Shown here: in pieces, positions 17,157 through 25,520 of the stretch
Layout of the letters: every line of letters begins with the position of its first letter
Position numbering within the stretch: the stretch's first letter is position 1
Source: Alphaproteobacteria bacterium
Lineage (GTDB): Bacteria > Pseudomonadota > Alphaproteobacteria > Rhodobacterales > Rhodobacteraceae
DNA length: 64,000 nucleotides
NCBI GenBank assembly: GCA_030425145.1
Contig: JAUHVK010000017.1
Location: forward strand, 39,492-103,491
Reading direction: 5' to 3'
Notes under the pieces: model-generated
The model's input: only the letters and a program-made list of their open reading frames with translations
The model's database searches: none
Told to the model about the DNA's origin: nothing
Made by a program: the position numbers and the translations under genes

Positions 17157-17236
17157 TCGGGGATAAGCCCAATAAGTTGTGGAGAAGTCCACCAGATGTG
17201 GCGAGCGCGTATAGTGCCACAAATTGTGGATAAAAT
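17157..17236. promoter_or_regulatory. Cluster of DnaA-box-like sites upstream of ybjN
   Basis: A perfect DnaA box is present in inverse orientation (TGTGGATAA, 17225-17233, i.e. TTATCCACA). A one-mismatch box lies at 17178-17186 (TGTGGAGAA), and a weaker GGGGATAA at 17159-17166. The 497-base gap 17022-17518 contains these, then the second GC-rich repeat and the terminator of the substrate-binding protein gene. Either DnaA-regulated expression or an origin is possible. No classical origin neighbours (hemE, parAB, dnaA) are seen. Confidence 0.4.
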
Positions 17237-17380
17237 CATCGGAAAAATGGCGTAGCGCCGCATTGCGGGCGCAACCGCGCCAAGAACGCACCATCAGGGC
17301 GCCTCTAATGCCCTTTTCAACCCGACACCATAGCCGTCCAAAAATTAGGCAAACCTGTTCCGGACACAGGCACAACCCTG

Positions 17381-17442
17381 CTTCTCTGTTTCAAAAATAC
17401 CTCGGGGGGAGTCGCCCATCGGGCGACGGGGCAGAGCCCCCG
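17381..17442 (-). repeat. GC-rich intergenic repeat element, copy 2 (inverted)
   Basis: Reverse orientation of the element at 7750-7810. On the minus strand it has a GGGGC-TCT-GCCCC head (17428-17441), an inner hairpin GTCGCCC-GAT-GGGCGAC (17411-17427) and the conserved tail CCCCGAGGTATTTTTGAAAC then AGAGAAG. The variable middle differs between the two copies while head and tail are kept. Confidence 0.7.
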
Positions 17443-17455
17443 CTTTTTCGTCACG

Positions 17456-17484
17456 AAAAAGGACGATGCGTCTCCGCATCGTCC
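17456..17484 (-). terminator. Rho-independent terminator of the liv-type operon
   Basis: On the minus strand GGACGATGCG, loop GAGA, CGCATCGTCC (stem 17461-17484), then TTTTT (17460-17456). It sits 34 bases after the stop of the substrate-binding protein gene. Smaller hairpins flank it. Confidence 0.9.
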
Positions 17485-17518
17485 CCCGTCGGATTGGCGC
17501 AGCCAATTCGAAATGGCG

Positions 17519-18781
17519 TCAGTTCAACGACGCCATGAAGTCGTTCACCTCGGTCAGCGAGAGGTATTTCTGCTCTTCGATGCCGCCTTCTGAGAATGCC
17601 CATGTCACGGCAGGCGCCGACACATCGCCGTTCTTGTCGAACTGAACATTGCCAGTCGCGCCCTGATAAGACACGCTGCCGCCGCCATCGAGCACCTCTT
17701 TCGCCTTGGCAAAGCCTGCCGCATCGGCGGTCACAGGAGTGCCATTCGGATCGGTGATCGACGCCACCTTGGCCGCGATATCTGCGCCTGTCGCATCCTT
17801 GCCCGCTGCATGCATTGCCATAAGCGCGATCATGGTGGCGTCATAGCTGTTTGCCAGACCAGGACCGTTTGGAGGACCATCAAAACGGGCGGTGTAGGCT
17901 TCGACAAAGGCATCCGCAGAGTCAGTGCGCGGCGAGGCGGTGTCGGTGCCAGTGAAATCGCCAAGGAACTGCATCCCGACATTGTCACGGAACTCGTCCG
18001 ATTTGAGCGCGTTGGCAGCAATCATGTTCTGCGTCCCACCCAGCGAGATCCACTCGCGCACAACCTGCGTGCCCTCTTTGGGATAGAGCGCCATGTAGAT
18101 CGCTTCGGGGTTGCCTTTGAGCGCTTCGGTCACTTCGGCGCGGTAAGAGGCCTGCGCGTCGTTGATGGCGATGGACGCGGTCACGTCGATGCCGAGCGCC
18201 TTGAGGTCGTCGGCCACCAGTCCGCCGATGTCCTGACCCCAGTCATCGTTTTTGTAGAACACGGCCACGGATTTATAGCCCGCGTCACGCGCCACCATGG
18301 CGCCGACAGCCGCCTGCACGCCAGAGGTGGCGAAGGTCCGGTAGAAGAGACCCTCGGTCTTGCCCTCTTCGGCCAAGCGGGTGAAGGCTGTGGACGAGGA
18401 ACAGCACGACATCTGCATGACGCCCGCCGGCACCGTGACCGAGGTCAAGATCGGCATGGACACACCCGAGGATACCGCGCCGAGCAGGAGCTGCACGCCA
18501 TCGAGATCAACCAGCGCCTTTGCCGCGTCGACGCCAACCTTTGGATCGACCTGCGTATCGCGCAGCACCATCTCGATCTGGCAGCCCGCAACGCCGCCGG
18601 TCTCATTGGCGATGTCTACGGCATATTGCGCGGTGGCGGCGATAGGTTTGCCCCAATCGACCGAGGTGGGCAGCACGGCACCGATCTTGGTTGTGCAGTC
18701 CTGTGCCGCGGCATCGGTGCCAAAGCTGGCAAAGCCCGCAGCAAGGCCCAAGGCGAGGGCCGAAGTCTTAAGTCCGTTCAT
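17519..18781 (-). CDS. LivK-type periplasmic substrate-binding protein
   Basis: 420 aa with a Sec signal peptide (cleavage near ADAAAQ-type site at about residue 26) and a type I periplasmic binding fold (KIGAVLPTSVDWGKPIA...NDDWGQDIGGLVADDLKALG). It belongs to the branched-chain or hydrophobic amino acid (HAAT) family, but these proteins also take up urea, amides and aromatic compounds. It is the last gene of its operon, after both permeases; usually such a gene comes first. Ligand unknown. Confidence 0.87.
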   Translation of the reverse strand: MNGLKTSALALGLAAGFASFGTDAAAQDCTTKIGAVLPTSVDWGKPIAATAQYAVDIANETGGVAGCQIEMVLRDTQVDPKVGVDAAKALVDLDGVQLLLGAVSSGVSMPILTSVTVPAGVMQMSCCSSSTAFTRLAEEGKTEGLFYRTFATSGVQAAVGAMVARDAGYKSVAVFYKNDDWGQDIGGLVADDLKALGIDVTASIAINDAQASYRAEVTEALKGNPEAIYMALYPKEGTQVVREWISLGGTQNMIAANALKSDEFRDNVGMQFLGDFTGTDTASPRTDSADAFVEAYTARFDGPPNGPGLANSYDATMIALMAMHAAGKDATGADIAAKVASITDPNGTPVTADAAGFAKAKEVLDGGGSVSYQGATGNVQFDKNGDVSAPAVTWAFSEGGIEEQKYLSLTEVNDFMASLN

Positions 18782-18799
18782 TCCATAACTCCCTATTTT

Positions 18800-19750
18800 T
18801 CATTTTTTGGATCGCGCCGATTGCGACACGACCAGTTTTTCCGGGAAGAGCCCCTGTGGCCGCCACAGCAGCATCCCCACGATCACGAAGCCGATCAGCA
18901 CAAACTGGATCGACCCGGTATAGAGTTGCACCTCTAATGGTGCGAAGCGCGACAAGGCCCATCCGCTGGCGGTCCATGCCGCCCAGATCAGGAACGTCCC
19001 CATCACCGCGCCCTTATTGTTGCCTGCACCACCGACGATCAGCATCGCCCAGATCTGGAAGGTGAGGATCGGCAGCACGTCTTGTGGGCTGATGAAGGCA
19101 TAAAACGTGGCATAGAGTCCACCGGCAAGGCCCATGATCACCGAACCGGCCACAAAGGACGTGAGGCGGATGCGCGACGGGGATTTGCCCAGCGACTGCG
19201 CCGCGGTCTCGTCTTCGCGGATGGCGCGCAGCAGGCGACCAAAGGGGGATTGGATGAGCCTTTCCAGGAACAGGTAGGTGGCGATCAGCAGGATCAGCAC
19301 GAAAACGAAGAAAGCGAGATTGTATGTGAACCCGTTGCCAAGTGTTTCGCGCAAGGGGCGCTCGAACCCACGGATGCCCTGCGCCCCGCCCAAAGCGTCA
19401 GTATTGCGCATCACGGTCTCGAACGCGACAGCGACGCCAAAGGTCGCGATGGCAAGGTAATCATGCCTGAGCCGGATCGTCAGAAGTCCGACAATCCAGG
19501 CGACAATCCCGGCGCAAATCATGCCCCCCAGCAAGGCCAGAAGGTATGGAAGACCGAACCCGCCCAACTGCCCTGCCTGCGGAGTCCCGCCAAGGATCAG
19601 CGTGCCATAAGCCCCTGCCCCGAAGAACGCGACGACCCCGCCATTGAAAAGGCCGGTGTTGCCCCATTGAAGGTTCAGACCCAGCACCGCGATCGACAGG
19701 ATCGAGGCGACGGTGGCGAAGAAGACGAGGTAAGAGATGACACCGATCAT
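18800..19750 (-). CDS. livM: HAAT-type ABC transporter permease (LivM family)
   Basis: 316-aa inner-membrane permease with about nine hydrophobic spans. The family motifs LNLQWGNTGLFNGGVVAFFGAGAYG and the IRDDETAAQSLGKSP-type cytoplasmic loop (here IREDETAAQSLGKSPSRIRL) couple to the ATPases. It overlaps livH by four bases. The liv name marks the family, not a proven substrate. Confidence 0.9.
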   Translation of the reverse strand: MIGVISYLVFFATVASILSIAVLGLNLQWGNTGLFNGGVVAFFGAGAYGTLILGGTPQAGQLGGFGLPYLLALLGGMICAGIVAWIVGLLTIRLRHDYLAIATFGVAVAFETVMRNTDALGGAQGIRGFERPLRETLGNGFTYNLAFFVFVLILLIATYLFLERLIQSPFGRLLRAIREDETAAQSLGKSPSRIRLTSFVAGSVIMGLAGGLYATFYAFISPQDVLPILTFQIWAMLIVGGAGNNKGAVMGTFLIWAAWTASGWALSRFAPLEVQLYTGSIQFVLIGFVIVGMLLWRPQGLFPEKLVVSQSARSKK

Positions 19751-20661
19751 GTGCGCTCTTCCCCAAACAAGCCATGCGGCCGCAGTATGAGCACTGCGAG
19801 GATGATGAGGAACGGCACCGCTGGACTGTAACCCGACGGCAAGATCACCAGCGCGAGGTTGGAGGCGAGACCAACGATAAACCCACCCAGCACCGCGCCG
19901 TAGATGCTGCCAATGCCACCGACGATGGTGGCGGCAAAGATCGGGAGAACAAGATCGCGGCCCAGAACCGGGCTGATCTGGTTGGTCAGGCCATAGAACA
20001 CGCCTGCCGCCGCGGCGAGGCCTCCACCGATCAGCCAGATCAGCACGATCATGCGGCTGAGGTTGATGCCAGAGACCTGCGCCAGCGTCGGGTTCTCAGC
20101 CACCGCTCGCAGGGAATAGCCGAATGTCGTGCGCGATAGGACGAGATGCAGGATGAACATGATCAGCAGCGCCGCCACCAGCGTGAACACCTGATCCGGC
20201 TTGATCAACAGGAACGGATCGCGACTGACCACGATGGCGAAGACGATGTCCTGTGAATAAAGCTTGGGGTTCAAGCCGAAAATCAGGCCAAGGATGTTGC
20301 GAATGATCATGGCGACGCCGAAGGACGCAAAGACCATCGACAGCTCGCCCCCCTTGGCGCGGACCCGTTTGAACACGAGCTTGTCGACAGCCACCGCCGA
20401 AAGGCCCGTCAGCGCCATCGAGAGCAAGAGCGCGAGGGTCAGCGACCAGGTGAGACTGAGCGGTGGGATCGCCTCGGCCAGCGCGGGGTGAATCGCTCCG
20501 AAGAGGCCGTCGAAAACGAGGGCGGCATAAGCGCCGATGGACAACAGTTCTGCATGCGAGAAGTTGGCGAAGCGCAGCATGTGCATCGCCATGGTCAGGC
20601 CAATCGCTCCCAACGAGAGGATCGAACCGACCAGCACTCCATCCACAAGGTTCTGGATCAT
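19747..20661 (-). CDS. livH: HAAT-type ABC transporter permease (LivH family)
   Basis: 304-aa permease with about eight transmembrane spans. It has the LivH signature GAIGLTMAMHMLRFANFSHAEL near the N-terminus and the RAVAENPTLAQVSGI coupling loop. The ATG at 20661 overlaps the livF stop by four bases, which fixes the start. Part of the same heterodimeric channel as livM. Confidence 0.91.
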   Translation of the reverse strand: MIQNLVDGVLVGSILSLGAIGLTMAMHMLRFANFSHAELLSIGAYAALVFDGLFGAIHPALAEAIPPLSLTWSLTLALLLSMALTGLSAVAVDKLVFKRVRAKGGELSMVFASFGVAMIIRNILGLIFGLNPKLYSQDIVFAIVVSRDPFLLIKPDQVFTLVAALLIMFILHLVLSRTTFGYSLRAVAENPTLAQVSGINLSRMIVLIWLIGGGLAAAAGVFYGLTNQISPVLGRDLVLPIFAATIVGGIGSIYGAVLGGFIVGLASNLALVILPSGYSPAVPFLIILAVLILRPHGLFGEERT

Positions 20662-21383
20662 GCCGGTGTCACCCGTTTTCCGCCAAGGTAGATTTGTCCG
20701 ACCACCGGGTCGTTCAGCAGATCCTGAGCCGCGCCATCGACCTGATTGCGGCCGTCGGCAAGGATGTAGCAATGGTCTGCCAGCCGCAGCGCCTGTTTAA
20801 CGTTTTGCTCAACCAGCAGAATTGTGACGCCTTGCTCGGTCAGGGACTTGGCATATTCAAGGACTTCCTGCGCGGCTTTGGGCGACAACCCGGCAGAGGG
20901 TTCGTCCATCAGGATCACCTTGGGGTCGATCGCCAACGCCATTGCCACGGCAAGGAACTGGCGTTGCCCGCCCGAAAGTGCCCCTGCCTTTTCCGTCTGC
21001 TTGTCGGCCAAAGCCGGGAAGCGGGTAAAGAGCGTCTCACGCCGCGCTGCCGCCTCCTTGCCCGCGTTGCGCAGAACCAGATCGAGGTTCTGGCGGATCG
21101 TCAGCGAGCGGAAGATGTTGTCGGATTGCGGAACATAGGCCACGCCCAGCGCACCCATGCGGTCAGGGCGCGGGTTGGTGATCTCGGCCCCGTTCAGGTG
21201 AACCGTGCCGCCCGACACCGGGACAAGTCCGGCAATCGCCTTGATCAGCGTGGATTTGCCCGCGCCGTTCGGGCCGATGATGACCGTGACCTTTGCAGTT
21301 TCGGCGGTCAGGGACACGCCCTTGAGGATCGGCAGGTCGGGCACGTATCCCGCAACGATGTCCTTTGCCACCAGCGCCGTCAT
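20658..21383 (-). CDS. livF: HAAT-type ABC transporter ATPase (LivF family)
   Basis: 241-aa ATPase with Walker A GPNGAGKST, ABC signature LSGGQRQ and Walker B VILMDEPSAGL. The Asp-Glu and the following His switch region are intact. Starts within the livG stop (four-base overlap). The shorter of the two ATPases, as usual for LivF. Confidence 0.93.
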   Translation of the reverse strand: MTALVAKDIVAGYVPDLPILKGVSLTAETAKVTVIIGPNGAGKSTLIKAIAGLVPVSGGTVHLNGAEITNPRPDRMGALGVAYVPQSDNIFRSLTIRQNLDLVLRNAGKEAAARRETLFTRFPALADKQTEKAGALSGGQRQFLAVAMALAIDPKVILMDEPSAGLSPKAAQEVLEYAKSLTEQGVTILLVEQNVKQALRLADHCYILADGRNQVDGAAQDLLNDPVVGQIYLGGKRVTPA

Positions 21384-22150
21384 TCGACCTGCGCCCCCAG
21401 ATAGGCGTCCAGAAGAACGGGATTGTTCTGCGCTTCTTCGGCGGTGCCTTCGAAGACCTTGCGCCCTTCGGCCAATGCGATCACCGGATCGCAGTGCTGC
21501 ATCACGAAATCCATGTCATGTTCGATGATGACAAAGGTTTTGCCGTCGCGGTTCAACTCTTCGATCTTTTCGATCAGCGTCCGGGTCAGGGACGGGTTTA
21601 CCCCGGCAGCGGGTTCATCCAGCAGGATCAATTTCGGATCGCCCATAAGGATGCGGGCGAGTTCCAGAAGCTTCATCTGCCCGCCCGATATTTGCCCCGC
21701 AGCCTGATCAGCCAGCTGCGCGAGGGTGACGAAGTCGAGCACGTCCATCGCCCGTTTGCGAATATTCGCTTCCTGTTCGCGCATCTTGTTGGCGTTGAGG
21801 AACGGCCCCCAGAGCCGTTCACCCAACTGCGCCATAGGGGCGAGCATGACGTTTTCCAGAACGCTCATCCGGGCAAAGGGGCGCGGGATCTGGAATGTGC
21901 GGCCAAGACCGAGGCTGAACAGCGCGTCGGGGGCAAACCCGGTCACGTCCTGACCGTCGAGATGCACGGTTCCATTCGTCGGCTTGAGCATCCCAGTCAG
22001 CACATTGAACAGCGTCGTTTTGCCCGCTCCGTTTGGCCCAATAAGACCAGTGATCGTGCCTGCCCGGATGTCGAGCGATACATCGTTCACCGCGCGGAAG
22101 TCTCCGAAGTCCTTGCTGACGTTGCGGATGCTAAGGATCGGGCCAGCCAT
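21380..22150 (-). CDS. livG: HAAT-type ABC transporter ATPase (LivG family)
   Basis: 256-aa ATPase with Walker A GPNGAGKTT, signature ISGGQMK and Walker B LILLDEPAAGVNP. The long insert with LGRTFQIPRPFARMSVLENV is typical of LivG. It begins one base after the stop of the aldo/keto reductase gene, tying transport to that enzyme. Confidence 0.93.
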   Translation of the reverse strand: MAGPILSIRNVSKDFGDFRAVNDVSLDIRAGTITGLIGPNGAGKTTLFNVLTGMLKPTNGTVHLDGQDVTGFAPDALFSLGLGRTFQIPRPFARMSVLENVMLAPMAQLGERLWGPFLNANKMREQEANIRKRAMDVLDFVTLAQLADQAAGQISGGQMKLLELARILMGDPKLILLDEPAAGVNPSLTRTLIEKIEELNRDGKTFVIIEHDMDFVMQHCDPVIALAEGRKVFEGTAEEAQNNPVLLDAYLGAQVE

Positions 22151-22151
22151 A

Positions 22152-23222
22152 CTACCCGTGCACCGCGTCGTTCGGATTGGCGTTCAGGTTGTACTTCATG
22201 ATCCGACCATGCCGTCCGGTCCGGTCGCGTTCGAGCGAATAGACATCGCCCTTGGGCCCGTCCGCCTGATCAAGCACGGCGTTCAGTGTGGCGTGATCCT
22301 CGGCGTCCAGCGCGAAGGCAAAGGTCTGAAGCGTCTGCGGCAGGTGGCGGGCGTAGCGCGCCCCGACGATCCCGGCAGCGACCTGCGGCTGGTCCAGAAC
22401 CCAGCGGGTGGCGACCGCTGAAAGGGACACTCCGTGTTTGTCGCCAACGGCTTTCAGCGCCCTGAGCAACGCCTGGAATCGGTCCCAAGGACCGAATTCG
22501 TCGATGATGAGGCGGTACTTGATGAGGCTGCGGTTTTCGAACTGGAAACCGGGATCGGGTTCGCCCAGCCATTTTTCGGTGATGAAGCCACCGGCCAAGG
22601 TGCCATAGCAGATCAGCATCAGGTCATTCTGCGCAGCCCAGTCGGACAGCCCGTTCGCCGGGCGGCGGTCAAGGACGGAGTACTGCACCTGCGCCGAGGC
22701 GATATCGAAGCCCGCGTCGACAAAAGGCTGCATTGCCTGCCGGTCCCAGTTGGTGGTGCCGAGGTTCTTGATCTTGCCCTCTTTGCGCAGGTCTTTCAGC
22801 ACATCGAGCGCCTCGACAGCGTTGCCTATCGTGAGGTCCCACCAGAAGAACTGGACCAGATCGAGTTGGTCGATCTTCAGGCGTTGAAGCGAACGGTCGA
22901 CGATGGCCGTCACCTCGTCCGGCCGCAGGTCATCAAGACGGGTCAGGTCCGGCACCAGTTTGGTGTGGACGCAGACGCGGTCCGCCACCGAGGCCCCGCG
23001 CCGGGCCCGCAGATCCGCGATGAAGTCCCCAATCATCTCTTCGACGCCGGTGTAGATGTCGGCGCAGTCGAAGGTGAAGAGGCCAGCATCGATAAAGGCC
23101 TCCATGTCGCGAATCGCTTGTGCGCGGTCCACCGGGCCGTGATCGCCTGCGAGTTGCCAGCCGCCGCGAATGACGCGACTGATGGTGTGACCGGGGCGCA
23201 GGGCGATGGTTTCAACGCTCAT
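22152..23222 (-). CDS. Aldo/keto reductase family protein lacking the catalytic His
   Basis: 356-aa TIM-barrel of the aldo/keto reductase superfamily. Of the Asp-Tyr-Lys-His tetrad, D52 and Y57 (FDCADIY) and K88 (VHTKLV) are present, but the His position is F126 (VQFFWWD; the divergent paralogue reads LQFHWWS). The enzyme may therefore be inactive as a reductase or work differently. It sits between the TIGR04076 gene (four-base overlap) and livG (one base gap). The start at 23222 is set by that overlap. Confidence 0.85.
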   Translation of the reverse strand: MSVETIALRPGHTISRVIRGGWQLAGDHGPVDRAQAIRDMEAFIDAGLFTFDCADIYTGVEEMIGDFIADLRARRGASVADRVCVHTKLVPDLTRLDDLRPDEVTAIVDRSLQRLKIDQLDLVQFFWWDLTIGNAVEALDVLKDLRKEGKIKNLGTTNWDRQAMQPFVDAGFDIASAQVQYSVLDRRPANGLSDWAAQNDLMLICYGTLAGGFITEKWLGEPDPGFQFENRSLIKYRLIIDEFGPWDRFQALLRALKAVGDKHGVSLSAVATRWVLDQPQVAAGIVGARYARHLPQTLQTFAFALDAEDHATLNAVLDQADGPKGDVYSLERDRTGRHGRIMKYNLNANPNDAVHG

Positions 23223-23593
23223 GTCTGGTCTTTCCAATAGGGTGTGCCGCGCTGCTCAGGCAGGCCGGTGGTTTCAGAATGGCGGAAGGTGCGCTTGCCA
23301 ATGCGTGTCACTCGGAACCGCCCGCCGCAATTCGGGTCGGGGCAGGCGATTTCGGCATCGGTGGACATCCAGTCGTTGGGCGAGGTCGGGCGTTGCTTGG
23401 CAGGTAGCAGGGGCAGCAGGGCGGCCAGCGCGTACATCGACACTTTCTGTTGGCTGTCGAAGACCAGCAATTCGCCTTCGACACGGAAGCTTTCGCCTTC
23501 GATGTGGCGGCACACGGAGGTGCGGTCGCCCACCACCGTTTCGACGCGCAGATCGTAAAGCCAGAAGTCATCCGCGTCCTGCGCCGCGCTCAT
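23219..23593 (-). CDS. TIGR04076-like conserved protein
   Basis: 124 aa with the pattern DLRVETVVGDRTSVCRHIEGESF...VSMYALAALLPLLPAKQR and a late CPDPNCGGRFRVTR cysteine pair, which I associate with the TIGR04076 family. No function is established. It is the first gene of the seven-gene leftward operon that ends with the substrate-binding protein, and it shares a 127-base divergent promoter region with the aldo/keto reductase-RidA gene. Confidence 0.75.
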   Translation of the reverse strand: MSAAQDADDFWLYDLRVETVVGDRTSVCRHIEGESFRVEGELLVFDSQQKVSMYALAALLPLLPAKQRPTSPNDWMSTDAEIACPDPNCGGRFRVTRIGKRTFRHSETTGLPEQRGTPYWKDQT

Positions 23594-23636
23594 CGTTCCC
23601 CGAATGCGCGGTTTCGCGCGGTTGTTCCCTGTTGTT

Positions 23637-23648
23637 AACCATATGGTT
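23637..23648. promoter_or_regulatory. Palindromic operator candidate in divergent promoter
   Basis: Perfect 12-bp palindrome AACCATATGGTT, centred between the divergent TIGR04076 gene and the aldo/keto reductase-RidA gene. Its position suits a shared operator for a regulator encoded elsewhere. Function inferred only. Confidence 0.4.
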
Positions 23649-23720
23649 GCTGGGATCTTTCGGGCTTGTCAAACGGGTTCGGGGCGGCAACTCATGGGGC
23701 GACAGCCGAAAGGACCGCTT

Positions 23721-25178
23721 GTGACCCACCCCGACACCATCGCGTTGAGCGACCGACTGACCATCCGCCGTGCGTTGGTAGGCCTCTGGCAAGTGGCCGA
23801 TATCGAGAAAGATGGTGACATCATCGACCCCGAGGTCGGCGCAGATCATCTGGCAGCATATGCGGATGCCGGGTTCGACAGTTTCGACATGGCAGATCAT
23901 TACGGAACGGCTGAGATCATCACCGGGACACTGCTGAAGCGTGGGACCAAGGCGACCGTCGGCACCAAGTGGTGCCCGGTACCCGGCCCGATGACAGCGG
24001 CAGTGGTGCGTGCCGGGGTACAGGAAAGACTGGACCGGCTTGGTGTCGAGCGGGTCGATCTGCTGCAATTCCACTGGTGGAGTTTTGAGCATCCGGCCTG
24101 GCTCGACGCTCTGCACGAGATGGCGAAGCTGCGCGAGGAAGGTCTGATTGGTGAGATTGGTCTGACCAATTTCGACGCGGCGCACCTGCATCTGGCATTG
24201 GCTGACGGCATTCCGATTGTCAGCAATCAAGTGCCGTGTTCGCTCTTGGACCGTCGCGCGACCGGGCCGTTGTCTGAGGTTTGTGCACACTGGGGTGTTA
24301 AGCTGTTGTGCTATGGCACGTTGCAGGGTGGCTTTCTGTCGGAGCGTTGGCTTGGCATGCCGGAACCGGCTGAGATCACCGACTGGAGCAAGATGAAGTA
24401 CAAGCGCTTCATCGACCATTCTGGCGGATGGGAGGCTTACCAGACCGTGTTGCAGACGGCGGCAGATGTGGCAACCAAGCATGGCGTGTCCATTGCCAAC
24501 GTCGCGACCCGCTGGGTGTTGGAGAACGAGGCTGTGGCCGGAGTCATCATCGGTGCACGACTGGGTGAGGCGCGGCATACCGACGATAATCTCAAGCTGT
24601 TCCAATTTACGCTGGATGAAGAGGATCACGCCCGCCTGAACGCGGCCTTTACCGGGACAACCCCTCTACCCGGCGATTGCGGTGATGAATACCGCAAGCC
24701 ACCCTTTCTGACGGCGAGTGGCGATTTGAGCCATCACCTCGACACGATGCCTTTGGCCGTCACGGTTGAGGATGTGCCCGGTCGCCTCGACGAAAAACGG
24801 GTTCTATCGGGCAGCGAGTGGGAGGATATTGCGGGCTATTGCCGGGCGCATCGGATCGGGGATCGGATTTTCGTTTCCGGCACAACCGCGACCGCCGGTC
24901 TGGCCCGTGCAGTCGCGCCGAAGGACGCGGGCGCGCAGACGACTTTCATCCTCGACAAGATCAGCGCGGCACTGACCGCGCTTGGGGCGTCGATGGGGGA
25001 TGTGGTGAGGACGCGGGTCTACCTGAGTGTCGCCGACGATGTGCTGGCCGTGTCAAAGGCGCATGGTCGCATCTTTGCAGACATCAAACCGGCCAACACC
25101 CTGTTCCAGATCGGTCAGTTGATCGGGGACTACAAGGTAGAGATCGAGGCCGAAGCAATCGTCCGGCCCCGAAACTAG
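23721..25178 (+). CDS. Aldo/keto reductase-RidA fusion protein
   Basis: 485 aa. Residues 1-330 form an aldo/keto reductase with the full tetrad: D56 and Y61 (FDMADHY), K83 (GTKW), H118 (QFHWW). Residues about 350-485 form a RidA/YjgF domain (DRIFVSGTTA...DVVRTRVYLSV...FADIKPANTLFQIG). In this domain the PAR-S Arg of archetypal RidA imine deaminases is Asn (PANT). GTG 23721 is chosen because AAAGGA lies at the right distance and the paralogue starts at the same place; an in-frame ATG at 23694 is the alternative. It probably oxidises or reduces an aldose-like or aldehyde compound imported by the divergent transporter. Confidence 0.85.
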   Translation: MTHPDTIALSDRLTIRRALVGLWQVADIEKDGDIIDPEVGADHLAAYADAGFDSFDMADHYGTAEIITGTLLKRGTKATVGTKWCPVPGPMTAAVVRAGVQERLDRLGVERVDLLQFHWWSFEHPAWLDALHEMAKLREEGLIGEIGLTNFDAAHLHLALADGIPIVSNQVPCSLLDRRATGPLSEVCAHWGVKLLCYGTLQGGFLSERWLGMPEPAEITDWSKMKYKRFIDHSGGWEAYQTVLQTAADVATKHGVSIANVATRWVLENEAVAGVIIGARLGEARHTDDNLKLFQFTLDEEDHARLNAAFTGTTPLPGDCGDEYRKPPFLTASGDLSHHLDTMPLAVTVEDVPGRLDEKRVLSGSEWEDIAGYCRAHRIGDRIFVSGTTATAGLARAVAPKDAGAQTTFILDKISAALTALGASMGDVVRTRVYLSVADDVLAVSKAHGRIFADIKPANTLFQIGQLIGDYKVEIEAEAIVRPRN

Positions 25179-25181
25179 GGC

Positions 25182-25427
25182 TTATTTCTTCGCGGCTTCC
25201 AGCGCATCCAGGCGCGCTTTAAGCATTTCGTTTTCTTCGCGCGCTTTCATTGCCATCGCGCGTACGGCGTCAAATTCCTCGCGCGTCACGAAATCTCGAT
25301 CCGCCAGCCAGCGGTCCATCATCGATTTCATCGCGGTTTCGGCCTCTTCCTTTGCACCCTGAGCCACGCCCATGGCGTTGGTCATGAGCTGCGAAAGGTC
25401 TTCGAATACCTTGTTACGGGTTTGCAT
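25182..25427 (-). CDS. UbiK family accessory factor (BMFP domain)
   Basis: 81-aa coiled-coil protein (LMTNAMGVAQGAKEEAE...REEFDAVRAMAMKAREENEMLKARLDALE) of the YqiC/UbiK family. In E. coli UbiK supports ubiquinone synthesis by binding UbiJ. It is likely a trimer. The ATG at 25427 begins the conserved region. Its 3' end is three bases from the end of the fusion gene (convergent). It is divergent from lgt. Confidence 0.85.
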   Translation of the reverse strand: MQTRNKVFEDLSQLMTNAMGVAQGAKEEAETAMKSMMDRWLADRDFVTREEFDAVRAMAMKAREENEMLKARLDALEAAKK

Positions 25428-25520
25428 ATATGCCTCCGGCGTTTGCTTGGTCTCTATATGGTCTTCACACCCGCGTGGCACAAGGTTGACTTCGCCGCAG
25501 AGCAATGAACATCTGCGCGC

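Noticed and set aside
17022..17518. Chromosomal replication origin
   Set aside because: Only one perfect DnaA box and no typical origin neighbours; listed as a regulatory candidate only.
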